From Dromiciops gliroides (lineage: Eukaryota; Chordata; Mammalia; Microbiotheria; Microbiotheriidae): DNA of 64,000 nucleotides. Below, piece after piece: positions 12,029 to 24,429 of the stretch. The position numbers and the translations under genes were made by a program. The stretch's first letter is position 1; each line of letters starts with the position of its first letter. Where the stretch lies: the NCBI RefSeq assembly GCF_019393635.1, contig NC_057866.1, positions 228,435,359-228,499,358 of the forward strand. The letters are read 5' to 3'. A model generated the notes under the pieces. That model saw nothing but the letters and a program-made list of their open reading frames with translations, ran no database searches and was not told the DNA's origin.

Positions 12029-12828
12029 GTAAGAATGTCTCTCTAGCCTTCCCGCCGAAATGAGTTATAAAATAGGCCTTTGCTCATGACCCTCCTTGCC
12101 AACTCTGATTCCATTCCGTATTATAATTTTTTTAAACAAGGAAAAACAGGAACCAGTTCATAGCATCAGTTTTCAGATCTGATCATTTCTATACCACTAT
12201 GTATTCGAAAATGGCTTTTCTTTTGCTTCTTAGTTTTCCCCGTCTGCTGTCCTCAATCCCACCTCCCTCCCTTCAGCCCACCAACCATGCCTTACTTCCA
12301 CTAGCATCTTGCCATCCCAAGGGGGGTATGCACGGCTTCTGCGTTCAGAACCCTTTTAGCCAGCATTGGGGAAGGGGATCTATTCTTGATTAGAATAAAG
12401 CACCAAGGCCAAGGCATTCCAGTTCATGCTGCGTTTCAGACTTTTCTCTGTTAAGTGAATGTTAACACTTAAAAATCAATTTGTTTCTCAAGGAAAAGAT
12501 AGTATTCCCTTTTACTATCCCAAGTCATAAAGTTTTGAATGGATAAATTTTCCTTTCCTAGTAATAATTGCTTGTTCTCATTTGCATATTTTAGAAATAC
12601 CATATATTAATTTAATTTCTTTTTTATAAGAAATGCTTCTTTTTTCTTCTGTGGTCACATCACTAAAGTTCATTGAGTGTTTTCCAGTGATACTAACCAT
12701 ATTCTCATCATGAGCCAGGTTTCATCTTTGCTGATTGATGGCAATTCCCACTGTGTCTTACTGTTTCAATCTTGTGACCTCTCCTCAAGAACCCAAACCC
12801 CTCAAAACTAAGCATTTATGGCTTGTTC

Positions 12829-13117
12829 AGGGCAGCTAGGTGGCACAGTGGCTCCACTGGCCCTGGAGTCAAGAGGACCTGAGTTCAAATCTCACCTCAG
12901 ATACTCGCTATGTGACCCTGGGCAAGTCTCTTAACCCCAATTGCCATCTCCAGTCATCCTGATGTATATCTTGCCACTGGATCCAGATGGTTCTGGAGGA
13001 GAGAGAGTGAGGTTGGTGACCTTGAACACCCATCCCTCACTTAAATCCAATCAGCTACAAATCATGACATCACCCCAATGTCATGGTCCTCTTCCAGAAC
13101 AAAGAAACAACAATACA
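12829..13117 (+). repeat. SINE with long non-A tail
   Basis: Usual SINE head and body, then about 170 extra bases (CCAGTCATCCTGATGTATAT, CCAGATGGTTCTGGAGGAG, CATGACATCACC, GTCATGGTCCTCTTCCAGAA) and a CAACAA-type end. The same tail is on the element at 18450, so it is a real subfamily and not a chance join. Confidence 0.8.
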
Positions 13118-14139
13118 ACTTGTTCTCTTTGGGTTCATTTTTTTTTTCACTCCTAAAAAGTTCATTGACTTTAGTGGAAACTCCATACCCAAGAAAGATA
13201 ATAAAATGTCCTCTAAGGGGGGATTAGCTTTTTACTGAGATTCACACACATATTGGCAAAGTAAATTCTTAAACAGTATAATGTTTATGTTTTTTTAAAG
13301 AAATCTTTAATCATATATTCATGTTTTTATATTCTCGCTTTTCTTGAAAGAATAGGGTTTGAGGGGCTTGGGCCCTAATTAAGAGACACTGATGGCCACA
13401 AGTGAAATTTTCCCAGGTATTTCTAATTCCATTGAAAGTGCAGTTAGGTTCTCATTAGTATGAATAATGAATCCCCTATAGAATGGTCACATTATTCAAA
13501 TTTACATTGCACATTTCCATTGGGCTATAATCAGTTGCCATATTTTATATAATTATAACTTCTAATAGCGCAGATTCAAATAAATTCAGGGGATTCGTTA
13601 TTTGCACAAATCAGGACCTAGCTATAGGAACTGGAAAGCAATTTCTGCTTTTATAAGAAGGAATTAAAAGCTCATAGACTGTCAGCCAGAAGTGCTATTT
13701 TGAGCTTTATTCACAAGTCAGAATTGTCCCTTCTTCCTACCAAAAGCATGGCTGTTTCTCTTCCTTACTAGATTCAGCCTGAGTGTCCTTTCTTTACTTG
13801 GAATCACCAAGTCAAAATGGCAAGCCTTGGTTAAGCAGAGCCCCATGAAATCATGGTATCTGCTTACCTAGGCTTTAGACTGCTGGTATTTTAGAAGAAT
13901 GTGACTAAGCAAAGTGGACACAGCCTAAAGCACCAGACACTTCAGCCTCAGGTCCAGGTGTTCTTTCGCTGAATAAAATGTGATGCCACATGTAACCTCC
14001 ATAGCTCCTGTTCTCCTCGTGTGAGGACGACTGTTCAGATTGTCGTACTGTGTGAAGAAGCTCACAGGTGGAGAACAGAGAGAAAGTCACTTTAACTAGA
14101 TTGTAAAGCATGGGAGAGGAATGATGTCCATTGAAATGG

Positions 14140-14330
14140 GGAAGGTAGGTTTGGACCACCAGGTGAGAGTTCAAGAAGCTCAACAGAAGCATTTGTATTT
14201 GGCCCTTGAGGCAAGAGGAACTCAATGGGATTGGTTGAGTGGGGGAGTCATGCGGTCAGACTTTCGATGAAGGAGCACTGGCTGCCGTGTGCAGGAGGGA
14301 CTGAAATGGGGGACGTGAGAGGATCCCTCT
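14140..14330 (-). repeat. L2/L3 LINE fragment
   Basis: TTTGTATTTGGCCCTTGAGG ... GGGGGAGTCATGCGGTCAGA ... GGAGGGACTGAAATG matches reverse-complement landmarks of the other L2/L3 copies in the window. Confidence 0.5.
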
Positions 14331-14836
14331 GTTGAACAGGAATTGTAAATACAAGAGACAAGGTGACCTCTTCTTCCTCTCTCATCCCAGTGTCCTCATT
14401 GCCCTTCTATGGCCCTGCCGTGGTTCTGTTATAGCTTCTCTGAGGTACATGGACCAAAATTTATCATGTTTGACAGACTGCTGGAAGCAGAAAGCTCTCT
14501 GACTTTCACTAGTTGTATCATCTGCTATACCCTCCACCCCATATGGGTGCCAGGACTCAATGGGTTATTTTAGGCCTTCATCATAGCACACCTGCAGTGC
14601 TGAACCCCATGTAATAACTACCCGGTTTTGCAGTAGAGAGGTATTTAAATTAGAACATGAGCATGTCTATAGGGAGATTTTTTGCTCAATAAACACATCA
14701 GTCTTTCAGAGCTAACTCCTCTATAATGAAAATAGAACCTTAATAATAATCCTCATTGCATGCATATTACTAATAGATCAATACCTCCGGCAGGGCTTTC
14801 CTGAACAGAAAGTCACATGTACTTTCCACCTCCTAG

Positions 14837-14886
14837 GAGAAAAAGAGCCAGGCAAACAAAAGAAGAAAGAGAAGAAACAATTCTGA
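14837..14886 (+). CDS. LEF1: Candidate alternative LEF1 terminal exon, basic tail
   Basis: After a pyrimidine-rich acceptor (ctttccacctcctag), joining in phase 1 to the NLS exon would encode GEKEPGKQKKKEKKQF and stop at TGA 14884-14886. The 16-residue tail is almost all charged and would lengthen the basic region. What is seen: acceptor, matching phase, short open frame. What is inferred: use as an exon. No clear donor follows within 200 bp (better-looking ones are near 15231 and 15651) and no AATAAA follows closely, so the 3' end is undefined. Extra C-terminal forms of human LEF1 have been reported, but I cannot confirm that this is one of them. Confidence 0.4.
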
Positions 14887-16139
14887 AACAATTCACCAAA
14901 GAGCAGCCTTCTTATCCCCATTCCCTCTGTTCCTTCTTTGGCTAAAATAGCACGTTAAAGCCATGACTAGTGCTTCTGGTCACGGACAAGGACCTCATCT
15001 CCACCTACTTGACCAGATCAACCTCATGTTGTCAGCTCTGCCAGGAGGGAATTCTTTGTGAATCCAAGAGTTTTGAAATACCCCCTGAATCCTGCCCCTT
15101 AGAAGACCCTTCCCATACTGGCTGGAGTGAGGTGGGGGACAGAGGGTGTTTTGTTCCTGCTCCCTCTCACAATTAGAGGATGGCGGGGAAGACACTCCAG
15201 AATACATATCCAAGACTGAGAAATCACACCATGTAAAGGCAGGATAGTGTAGGCTCTGTACCCTTCTTGGGCCTTGGGAGCAAAATGAGAAGAGGATTAC
15301 TAAGTCTGTACTGAGGTTTATTTACTACATGGCAAAGAGTTAAAGTCCTTAGTTGTCACAGGAATTACTCTTTCTGCTTTCCTGCTCTTTTTTTTGGATC
15401 TGTTGCTTCTTCTGGGTCTCCTGGGAAGCCAACGAAAGCTACTCAAAAAGGTTAGACTTGACGCTGCTATGTCAGGGGGATCTTCAGTCTCTGAACCTCC
15501 TTCAAGGGCGTATAGTCCACTCTCCTGTGGCCCTCTCCCCATCATCTTTTATGGACCTGGGCCTTGTTACACCACCAGTCTGCCACGATTCTGGCTCTCT
15601 TAGGCCTTGCATTGATACCTGTGCCCTGGCTGAAGAAGGCACTTCCTTAGGTGAGCCCCAAAGATTCTTCTTCCCCTGAGCTTCAGGAGGCTCTGTCCTG
15701 GCCTTTGTACCTTCCTCTCTCCCTTTTTTAAAGATCTCTGTCAACCTGGTCCTCTGAAAGGTGTATTTTTACCTAATTCTGGCCTGTTTCTGATATGAAA
15801 TACATTTGGTAACCTCTTTGTGAGGCAAAGTCAAATCTGGCCTGATCTCCCTTTGCATCCTGTGGTCTAAACAGAGGACTCCATCTTTCTCTGGAGACTA
15901 TAAATCACATCAGCTGCCTCAGATTTTCCCTTGTTACCAGTTCTTTCGACTTCTTCAAGCCCTTTTTTTGTGACCCTCACTGTGGTGCCAGCTACAAAGG
16001 GGAGTGTTTGTCCAGAATAATAACTAATATTTCTATAGTGCTTTTCGAGCTTGCAAGATTCACCTTTGACAGACAAGGCAACTGATTGAATGCCATCTCC
16101 AGTCTCACAGTTTGTATCAGCACTAATAAGCTCATTAGA

Positions 16140-16275
16140 ACCTAGAGCCAGAAGGAATCTTAGAGATCATTTAATCTAGCCTCACTTTGCATCTGAGGAA
16201 ACTGAGGTCCCATTGCCAGGATTCAAATCAAGTCTTCTGATTTTGAGGCCAGAATTTTCTCTACTATGCTGCCCT
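16140..16275 (-). repeat. MIR-type remnant
   Basis: CCTAGAGCCAGAAGGAATCT ... CATCTGAGGAAACTGAGG ... AGGATTCAAATCAAGTCTTC is a reverse-complement MIR layout. Confidence 0.55.
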
Positions 16276-16412
16276 ATTTTTAAAATGTAATTATATTTTT
16301 TCAATGAATATTCTTTCTGATCCCCCATTGGAAGACAAATAAAACCATCATAACAAGTACTATACCTCATAACAAGATATAAAATTACTTTGGTTTTTTT
16401 TGCCCATCCTAT

Positions 16413-16557
16413 TTTTTTTTTGGTGGGGCAATGAGGATTAAGTGACTTGCCCAGAGTCACACAGCTAGTAAGTGTGAAGTGTCCGAAGACGGATTTGAAC
16501 TCGGGTCCTCCTGAATCCAGGGCCAGTGCTTTATCCACTGAGCCACCTAGCTGCCCC
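16413..16557 (-). repeat. tRNA-derived marsupial SINE
   Basis: Poly(T), then reverse-complement body and a complete head (CACTGAGCCACCTAGCTGCC). Confidence 0.92.
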
Positions 16558-18449
16558 CTGCCTGCCCAGTTTTTAAAAAATCATTTCATACCATTTTTTT
16601 TAAAGCCTTTAAATACACACTGAGTTACAGGAATGATTCCCAACAAATGAAAGAGGGGAGCTTTCCTTCACATAGATAACCAAAATTGACATATGGGAAA
16701 GTATCATAAAGTATAAATAATGTTATAATGCTTCATAATAAGAGCACTATTTTGTATTTGAAGAAATTACTTCCATTTGGTCTGCTTAGGGTCACTAAAA
16801 ATGTACTTTAAATTAGCAGTAGGGTTTCCATCACCTGCACACACATAAAAGTCTAGATTATTTAGTTGTCAGAGAATGGGAAGTTGAGGTCATGTGACTT
16901 CTTGCTTCAATGTGTTTTTTGTTTTTACTTTCAAAATCTTTCTAAAATATATTAATACATTTTCTCGTATGATTCACTGAACATATGGGATTCTTTGATG
17001 ATTGAGGATATTGCGGAGCCATGATTCTGCTAAGTGCATATTATACAGTACTTTAGGTGTAGTAAATGAAAAGAAATCTGAATAAACACAGATGCTGGAA
17101 TAGTTTCTGAAAGTTGAAGCCGCTTTCCCTCCCCCCAATAATTAGAAGAATTGAGTCTTTCAATTAGTTGAAGCCCTATCCATTCTCCTTTAGTTGCAAT
17201 GCCTATGAAGTGACTACACTCCAAAATATCCCTTTTAGAGACTATATTCTATATTTCCAGTTATATGATGTGAAGTGTAAAGTAGTTAGGGGCTCATACT
17301 TCCCCTTACCAGAACTATCTGGTAATTGTAAGTGTTACTATTTGCATTCTGCCCTTTTGAAAGGAAAGGGATCCAGAAAGCTAGTGACATTTGGTGCATT
17401 TTCGGCACCTCTCATTCCATGGGTCAGGAAATTAAAGAAAAGGGAGATGATGCTTTAGAACACTGCTGCTACTTTCAATTCATTAGCCTATGCTGCCTCC
17501 CAGTGTTGCTTATTATTTATGATTAAGACAACTACATGGACCGACATGAAGGGGGTTCTGTTTACTGACTTGTAAGTGCACCAAGTGCCTTAACATTCAC
17601 CACAGAAGTTATATTGCCCACATCACCACATCTAATTGCTATTTTTCTTTGCCTTGCAAAATGCTTTGGCTCAGCTATGAGAGAAAGGCAGTGGGAAGTA
17701 GAGGGTTGGTTTTGAACTCCCTGGATGACTGCAAGTGCTTAGCTTCTGGGCCTTGAATTTTCTACTCTGAAATGTGGGGAAGGGAATCAGAGCTCCTCCA
17801 AGGTTCCTTCCAGTCCTCAGTCTATGGGCTTACGATCTTTGAAAGACTTTGGAGGAAATTGGATTCTTGGGTCGTCTGCAATATAGACAGTGTCTTATAG
17901 GGGCAAATTCTCTCAGGATATTTGCATAATGTTTTGAGTTCTTGGGAAATACATCATGTGATTTTGTTATTTGCTTCTCAAAGAACAGTAACCACATTAG
18001 AGTTGCCCAGGATACCCAAAAAACTCTGGGCTCTCAGTAGCTGGAGAAGATGAACTATATTTTATTAGCACTGGTTTCAGTGGTAAGAACTGATAAAGTT
18101 GCTTTCCAATACTTTCCCTTTAAAGTCAGCTTCAGAATATTAGTCAGATCTTCCCTATTGTCATAAAGACAACATACACAGGATCTTAAAGAACAGTGTG
18201 TTGTCAGGCTTATCTTAATGGTCTGATAATTTTAAGATCAAAGGACACCTCCAAAAGAAGGATTTTTTTTTCTCCTGTGCACCTATGGCTTAACGTAGTA
18301 CTTGGCATGCCGCAGATGCTTGAAAAGTGTTTATTAATTGATATGTTCACTTCCTACCACTCTTCTTATATGTTTATATTTTTCTAAGACCTATGATTTC
18401 ACCAATGTGAAACTGAAGTGTTCCCTTCACTCATTCTTACTGCATCCCC

Positions 18450-18768
18450 GGGGCAGCTGGGTGGAGTGATGAATAGAGCACTGACCCTAGAGTCAGGAGG
18501 GCCTGAATTCAAATTGGGCCTCAGACACTTCACACTTACTAGTTGTATGACCTTGGGTGAGTCACTTAACCCCAATTTCCTTAAACATCCAGGCCATCCC
18601 CAATCGTCCTGATGTATATCTTGCTCCTGGACCCAGATGGCTCTGGAGGAGAGTGAGGTTGGTGACCTTGCACCGCCCTCCCTCACTGGAATCCCATTTG
18701 GTGCATTATGATGTCACCTCCTGGCATCATGGTCCTCTTCGAGAATAAAGGACAAACAGCAGCAACAA
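18450..18768 (+). repeat. SINE with long non-A tail
   Basis: Second copy of the subfamily seen at 12829: GGGCAGCTGGGTGGAGTGAT head, then CAATCGTCCTGATGTATATC, CCAGATGGCTCTGGAGGAGA, GATGTCACCTCC, CATGGTCCTCTTCGAGAATA and a CAGCAACAACA end. Confidence 0.85.
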
Positions 18769-19024
18769 CATTGCCTCCCCACCCCCTCATGCCTTAGTAT
18801 TGCATGAATTGCAGTGGCTGAAAATTTTTCTCGCCTGGTGTCAAGAACTCCTAATTTGGGGTGGGGGAGGTGGGGACAATTTGTATTCATTCTTATAACA
18901 AGTGCGACCCCAAACATAGAACATTCCCGTCACTCTGAATTGGATTATGGAATGATGGTCAATTATGAGGGAACTCGCCTTCTGAAGTCACTGAAGTCAC
19001 ACCAGGGAGCCCATATATGCCATA

Positions 19025-19200
19025 AAGAGTTCATAAAATCATAGATTTTAAACCTACAAGAGACCTTAGAGGATTTCTGGTTCATCCCTCTCATTTTACA
19101 CATGAGGGAAGGGAGGTCCAGGACAGGGACTTAACTTTTCAGGATTGCCCAGATACTAACTGTCAGAAGCAAGATATGAACTCAGTGCAGGAGGGTTCTG
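19025..19200 (-). repeat. MIR-type ancient repeat
   Basis: AATCATAGATTTTAAACCTA ... AGACCTTAGAGGATTTCTGG ... CATTTTACACATGAGGGAAG is the reverse complement of a common MIR-related element. Left end clear, right end decayed. Confidence 0.55.
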
Positions 19201-19559
19201 GGACACCAAATACAGGGTCTTACCCAAGGTTTTACCCTACCTCTCTAAAGTAGAAATAGGTCTTGAGTTATGTAGAGGCAAAAAAAAAATTGAGACAAAG
19301 AGTGGGGAGACTTGAATTTGGGTCCTATCTCTGCCATTCACTTTTTTTTTAATTAATGTTTTTGGTTCCATGAAGAAAAATCTTTCTTTTCTTATTCCCC
19401 TCTGTTCTCCACTAAAAAATAAAGAAAAACACATCCCTTGTAACAAATATGTGTAGTCAAGCAACACAAACCCCTCCATTTTCTGACACTGAGTTATTAT
19501 TTCACCAAAATCCCTTTCACCTCAAGGGCCTTCTGTAAAATGAAGGCTGGATTATACCA

Positions 19560-19650
19560 GTAGTTCTTAACCTGGGGTTTGTAAACCTTCTTAACATTTA
19601 TTTTGACAACTAAATTAAGTAGAACTGGTTTCCTTTGTCATCCTGTGTGT
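19560..19650. repeat. hAT-like element fragment
   Basis: TAGTTCTTAACCTGGGGTTTGTAAACC resembles the TTCTTAACCT terminus of the non-autonomous hAT-type elements seen at 22707 and 62507. Only one end remains. Confidence 0.35.
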
Positions 19651-19845
19651 TTTATTTTGTGCTTTTGAAAACATGATTTCAAGAAGGGTTACACAGGCTT
19701 CACCAGAAAGCCAAAAGGATCCAGGACACAAAGACAGTCCCTGCATCTCTAAGGTCCCTTCCAGCTCTAAAATTCTTTTATGTTCTTTTATTTGAGACAT
19801 GTGCCTTTCTGTCTGATGCAGTTTACTGTAAGAATTGGAGTAGAA

Positions 19846-19990
19846 ACTAGGTGGTGCAGTGGATAGAGTATCGGCCCTGGAGTCAGGAGGACCTGAGTTC
19901 AAATCCAGCCTCAGACACTTAACACTTACTAGCTGTGTGACCCTGGGCAAGTCTCTTAACCCTCATTGCCCCACCAAAAAAAAAAATAAT
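19846..19990 (+). repeat. SINE with 13-bp target duplication
   Basis: Head-to-A-tail SINE flanked by AATTGGAGTAGAA (19833-19845) and AATTGCAGTAGAA (19991-20003), one mismatch. The first bases of the head are lost. Confidence 0.9.
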
Positions 19991-20124
19991 AATTGCAGTA
20001 GAAGTTGTTTCTTTGTAGGACACAACTGTGTTCAGGGTATTGAGTGCCCACTTTGGTGAATTTAAATATGAGTAGCATTATGTTATATCAGCTCAGCCCC
20101 ACACTGAACTTTTATTTATTTTAA

Positions 20125-20825
20125 AATACATTTTATTGATGTTTTTGTCTTTTTAAAAAATTAGTAGTATTTTATTTTTTCCAATTATATATAAAGACAA
20201 TTTTTAGCATTCATTCTTACAAAATTTTGAGTTCCAAAATTTTTTCCCTCCCTACAGCCTCCCTTCTTCCTAAAATAGTAAACAATTTGATGTAGGTTAT
20301 ATAAGTGAAATAATATAAAACATATTTCCATATTAGTCACAGTTGGAAAGAAAAACAGAACAAAAGGGGAAAAAATTGAAAATACTAAGATCTGCATTTA
20401 GAGTCTTATCAGTTTTCTTTCTCTGGATGTAGAATAGCATTTTCTATCATAAGTTCTCTTGATCTTTGTATTGCTGAGAAAAGCTAAGTCATTCACAGTT
20501 GATCATCATATAATGCTACGTACAGTGCTTTCCTGGTTCTGCTCATTTTACTTTGCATCAGTTCTTTCCAGGTTTTTCTGAAATCTTCCCGTTCATCATT
20601 TCTTATTGCACATTTATATACCACAACTTGTTCAGCCATTCCCCAATTGATGGGCATCCCCATAATTTCCAATTTTTTTCCACCACAGAAAGCTGCTATA
20701 AATATTTTTGTACATGTCAGGCCTTTTCCCTTTCTTATGATCTCTCTGGGATACAAGATGTTATTTCTCACTGTCCTCCATTTTGAGCCATCCTTCATGA
20801 CAAAGTATCAAACACTCCACAGTCA
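20125..20825 (-). repeat. L1 3' end (ORF2 C-terminus and 3' UTR)
   Basis: On the - strand the sequence from 20825 downward encodes the L1 ORF2 C-terminal region (translated CAIRNDEREDFRKTWKE, aligning with the YYAAIKNDEF-type block of L1), then continues into AT-rich 3' UTR ending near 20125. The same 3' UTR wording recurs at 63453-64000. It is broken by stops. Confidence 0.7.
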
Positions 20826-20837
20826 TTTATTAAACAC

Positions 20838-21245
20838 CTTGTTGGCTCCATAGATAAAGTGCTGGACATGGAGTCAGGAAGACTTGAGTGCAAATCCAAC
20901 CTCAGACATTACTAGCTCTTGGCAAGTTACTTAACTTCTGCCTACCTCATTTTCCTCAACTACAAAATGGAGATAAAAATAATAACTACCTCCCAGGGTT
21001 GTCATGAGGATCAAATGATATCATATTTAGGGGCAGCTAGGTGGTGCAGTGAATAGAGCACTGGCCCTGGAGTCAGGAGTACCTGAGTTCAAATCCGGCC
21101 TCAGCCACTTAACACTTACTAGCTGTGTGACCCTGGGCAAGTCACTTAATCCCAATTGCCTCACTAAAAAAAAAAAAAAAATTATATATTTGTTTAGTGC
21201 ATTGTTGACCTATTGCTTGACATAGCAAATACTTAATAAATGTTT
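20838..21245 (+). repeat. MIR split by a SINE
   Basis: The MIR head and core (GCTCCATAGATAAAGTGCTG ... CTACAAAATGGAGATAAAAA ... ATGAGGATCAAATGATATCA) breaks at 21030. Its 3' end resumes after the SINE (TTTAGTGCATTG ... AAATACTTAATAAATG). Confidence 0.7.
21031..21180 (+). repeat. SINE nested in a MIR
   Basis: Complete SINE (GGGGCAGCTAGGTGGTGCAG ... CCCAATTGCCTCAC) with a 16-base A tail, inserted in an older MIR, which gives the relative ages directly. Confidence 0.92.
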
Positions 21246-22559
21246 CCTTCCTTAAGCACCTACTATGTGCCAGCCATTGTGCTACATGCTGGGAATACAA
21301 AAAAATTTTTTTAAATAAAACAATCCCCATTTTCTGTTAATAAGATTTTCTGATATGATAAAACAGCAACATTCCAGTGTTTTAATAAATGTTTATTTAA
21401 GAATATTTAGAATTCAGCATCTGCCAGGTACATCATAACACAAATATTTGGTTTGTTGTTGCTTTACCTCAGCAACCTAAAAAATGAGTGGCGAGATGAA
21501 ATAATTTTTAATTGGAAAGATTCAATAAGCTTCACTAGTTTAAAAATGTGTAACTATATAAACTGAGTTATTAACTTTGTGTTTACCAAAACAAATCACC
21601 CAGCTAGCCTTTTTTTTAAGTATGAAAAAGCATTTCAGTTTAATGGTTTCAATCATCTGATACTTAAAAAACAGGACTAAGAGTAAAAAAACAAGCTGTC
21701 AATTACCTCGTGGCTATTAAAAAGACATGCAAGAAAGAAAAAATATTTTTGCCTTCCTAGGTCTTATCTTGGAGATTTGCTAGAGTAAATAAAGAATTTT
21801 CAAGGTTTTCTCTGCTTTTCCTCCCCTTTTCTAAATAAAAACCTTTGCTTTTGTTTCATTATGGCCCAGAGTTGTAAGTGAGGTGTGCCAACAGAGCAGA
21901 GAATGTTCATTGTGTAATGCCCTAGGTATGGCCCGTAAGTAGTTTCCTGCTTGTGGGTGAAAAATAGAAGTGAGAACTTTTAGGACGCTTTTCTACATTT
22001 ATAATGTCTAGTGGCCTTTAGGGTTTTCCTAAAATATAAATCTGGTCTTCAGTGCTTATAGTACTGCTGGCCCCAACTCAGCTAATAGAGTCAGGGACCA
22101 TTGTGAAAGTACTTTCTATTGATAAAGGTTGTTTGATGTAGGGTACAGAATGCTAGAGTTGGGATCAGAGAACTCGGGTTAGCAGCCCAGCCATGCTGCT
22201 ACTCGTGTGACTTTGTTTACCTCTATTTAATTTAAGAAGAATTCCTAAGAGGACTTCTAATTGACCTTGCTCTGCTTGCTGGTTCAGTTCCCCAGACCCC
22301 AGGAAGCATGGTCAGTAATGATGAGCCACATACAATGAAGCATTATAGCAACTTCCCTATTGGCAATAGCCTCCATGATACTAGAAACAAAAGTTAAGAT
22401 ATTTTTGAAGAAATAGGAAAGAAGCAGTCATAAACTTTATTTATGCTTTAGTTATCTCATCCAAAGTCTCTGAAGTATGATTGACATCAAAACAGCAGCC
22501 AGGAGATTTAAAAATTACGACTCATTTTCTGTTCTTTAATTAGTATAGCATAATCAGTC

Positions 22560-22940
22560 TTTCAAGTCACTGGGTATAGATTCAAAGAAAGACAAAAACC
22601 CAGCATTAGTAAGACCTGGGTTCAGGCACCACCCCTGCCACATACTATTTATGTAACACTGGACAAGCCATTGAACCTCTCAGTGATCTAGACATATCTC
22701 TACATCAGGGATTCTTAACATTTTTGGGTTCTGGACCCTGTCTGGTGAAGCCTATGGACTCCTCAAGATAATGTTTTTAAATGTGTAAAATGCATATGAT
22801 TACAAAGGAAACCAATAATATTTAAGTATAATTATCACAAAATTAAAATAAGTTCAGGGATCCCCAATTAGGAACCCCTGCTTTGGTAGAGCCAGCTTCC
22901 TCACCTCAGCGTTCCTTATATCAATGAAATCACCATTCCG
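22560..22940 (+). repeat. Ancient SINE split by a hAT-like element
   Basis: AAGACCTGGGTTCAGGCACC ... TGGACAAGCCATTGAACCTC on the left and GGTAGAGCCAGCTTCCTCAC ... TATATCAATGAAATCACC on the right belong together. The same order without an interruption is found near 41760-41950 and 42690-42835. Confidence 0.6.
22707..22884. mobile_element. Non-autonomous hAT-like element
   Basis: Opens CAGGGATTCTTAACATTTTT and closes AATTAGGAACCCCTG: imperfect inverted termini around AT-rich filler (GATTACAAAGGAAACCAATA). No coding capacity. Related copies lie near 52945, 54060 and 62507. Confidence 0.55.
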
Positions 22941-23454
22941 GTCCTTGTCTCCACACTCATTTCTGTTCTTCAAGGCAATAAAAACACCTGGCTCAAGCCA
23001 TAGCCTCACCAACAAAGCCACCAGGAGGCCTACACAGTTTGAGTAGGCAGTGGAAGAAATGTCATTCTGGAGGAGGGCATCTGAGCCTAGTGTTTGGGAA
23101 GACCTATAAAGAGACACAAGGGTTAATGGTCTGCTTTGGGTCCTGATCCCATGGCTGCAGATCCAGCCACGTGGGTTTTTTTTTCCGTATTTCACAATGA
23201 TGGGAGCTCTATGGGGTGCCCTCCTGAAATGAGCCTTATAAATGATGTTTTCCAGGACATTTTGCTTACACTGTCAACTAGAGGGTGGGAGTCTTGACAA
23301 TCTAAAGAGAAATACATAGTCTTCCTTTAAAATTTAAAATCTAGCATAAGAAATTACCTCCCTGCCCATTCCCCTTCCCAGTCTCTTGGGAAGCACCCCA
23401 TTTTCCAAACCAAAAATTGGTATTTGTACTCTAGAAAGGAATATTGGTTTTGGG

Positions 23455-23617
23455 GGTTTGTTGTTGTTGTTGTTTTTGGGCAGGGCGATGAGGGTTAAGT
23501 GACTTGCCCAGGGTCACACACAGCTAGTAAGTGTCAGGTGTCTAAGGTCGCATTTGAACTCAGGTACTCCTGAATCCAAGGCCCGTGCTTTATCCACTGC
23601 GCCACCTAGCTGCCCCC
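23455..23617 (-). repeat. SINE with diverged target duplication
   Basis: Reverse-complement SINE with a complete head (TGCGCCACCTAGCTGCCCC). AGGAATATTGGTTTTGG before and AGGAACATTGCTTTGG after look like an old target duplication. Confidence 0.9.
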
Positions 23618-23689
23618 AGGAACATTGCTTTGGCAGAAACCTCCTCAACATTGTACTTTTGTGATGACTTTGTTATAGGGAATCTTTAC

Positions 23690-23860
23690 TAATGCAGTGT
23701 GGCAACTGCTCTGCAAATCATTGTCTTAAAGCATTTTACAGACTACTTGAAAGGGTTAATGGATTTGCCCAGTCACACAACCAGTAAGTGTCAAAGGCAA
23801 GACTTGAATCTACGTCTTCTTGACCCAGCTCTCTGTTCACTGTACTGCAAAACCATGATG
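23690..23860 (-). repeat. MIR
   Basis: AATGGATTTGCCCAGTCACA ... AGTAAGTGTCAAAGGCAAGA ... CTTCTTGACCCAGCTCTCTG is a reverse-complement MIR. Confidence 0.6.
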
Positions 23861-24429
23861 ATGACAGTACATGGAAAACCTCACCCAACTTAGAAACAGA
23901 AGCAACAAACAAGAATAACAAATGACATTTTTATTTTCTTAAAAATAAAGATCATCCCAGAAAATTCTGGATGTTTGGTCACCTTGGGTGATGAGGACAT
24001 AAAAGGGTGGCGATGGGGCCCCTTAATCCACATCTTTCTCCATCCATTCCCAATCATAGCCCTTACTTTTCCTCTTCTTCCTTCACCCAAACTGTTACAA
24101 TTCAGTAGTGAAAGACGTGGCCTGTGGCGGATCCACAAATCCCAGATGTTTCTATATGCAGAACATTTATCTTAGAGTTCCCCTCATCACATGGTTCATC
24201 ACATTGACCTGAATAAAAGAGGCTGGACAATCAAAACAGTATAGCTAGTCTAATGAAGACATAATATTGCCCAAGTTTTCAAAACCAGTCTTCTCCTTGG
24301 CTACCTTTTGTTTGCTCACCAGCTGGTGCCTGGGGGTAGTCATGTGTGTGAGCCTGTCTTGATTAGTTTGGAAGTTCCCTAATGCAAAGATTAAAAGCAA
24401 TTCATGTAAGAATATGGCCTGGTTCTATA

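Noticed and set aside
15318..15744. Cluster of four short open frames on both strands
   Set aside because: Mutually overlapping, low complexity and Ser/Pro-rich, with no family motif; consistent with chance in a G+C-richer intron patch.
20493..20798. 101-codon open frame, - strand
   Set aside because: It is a decayed L1 ORF2 C-terminal fragment, annotated as a repeat and not as a gene.
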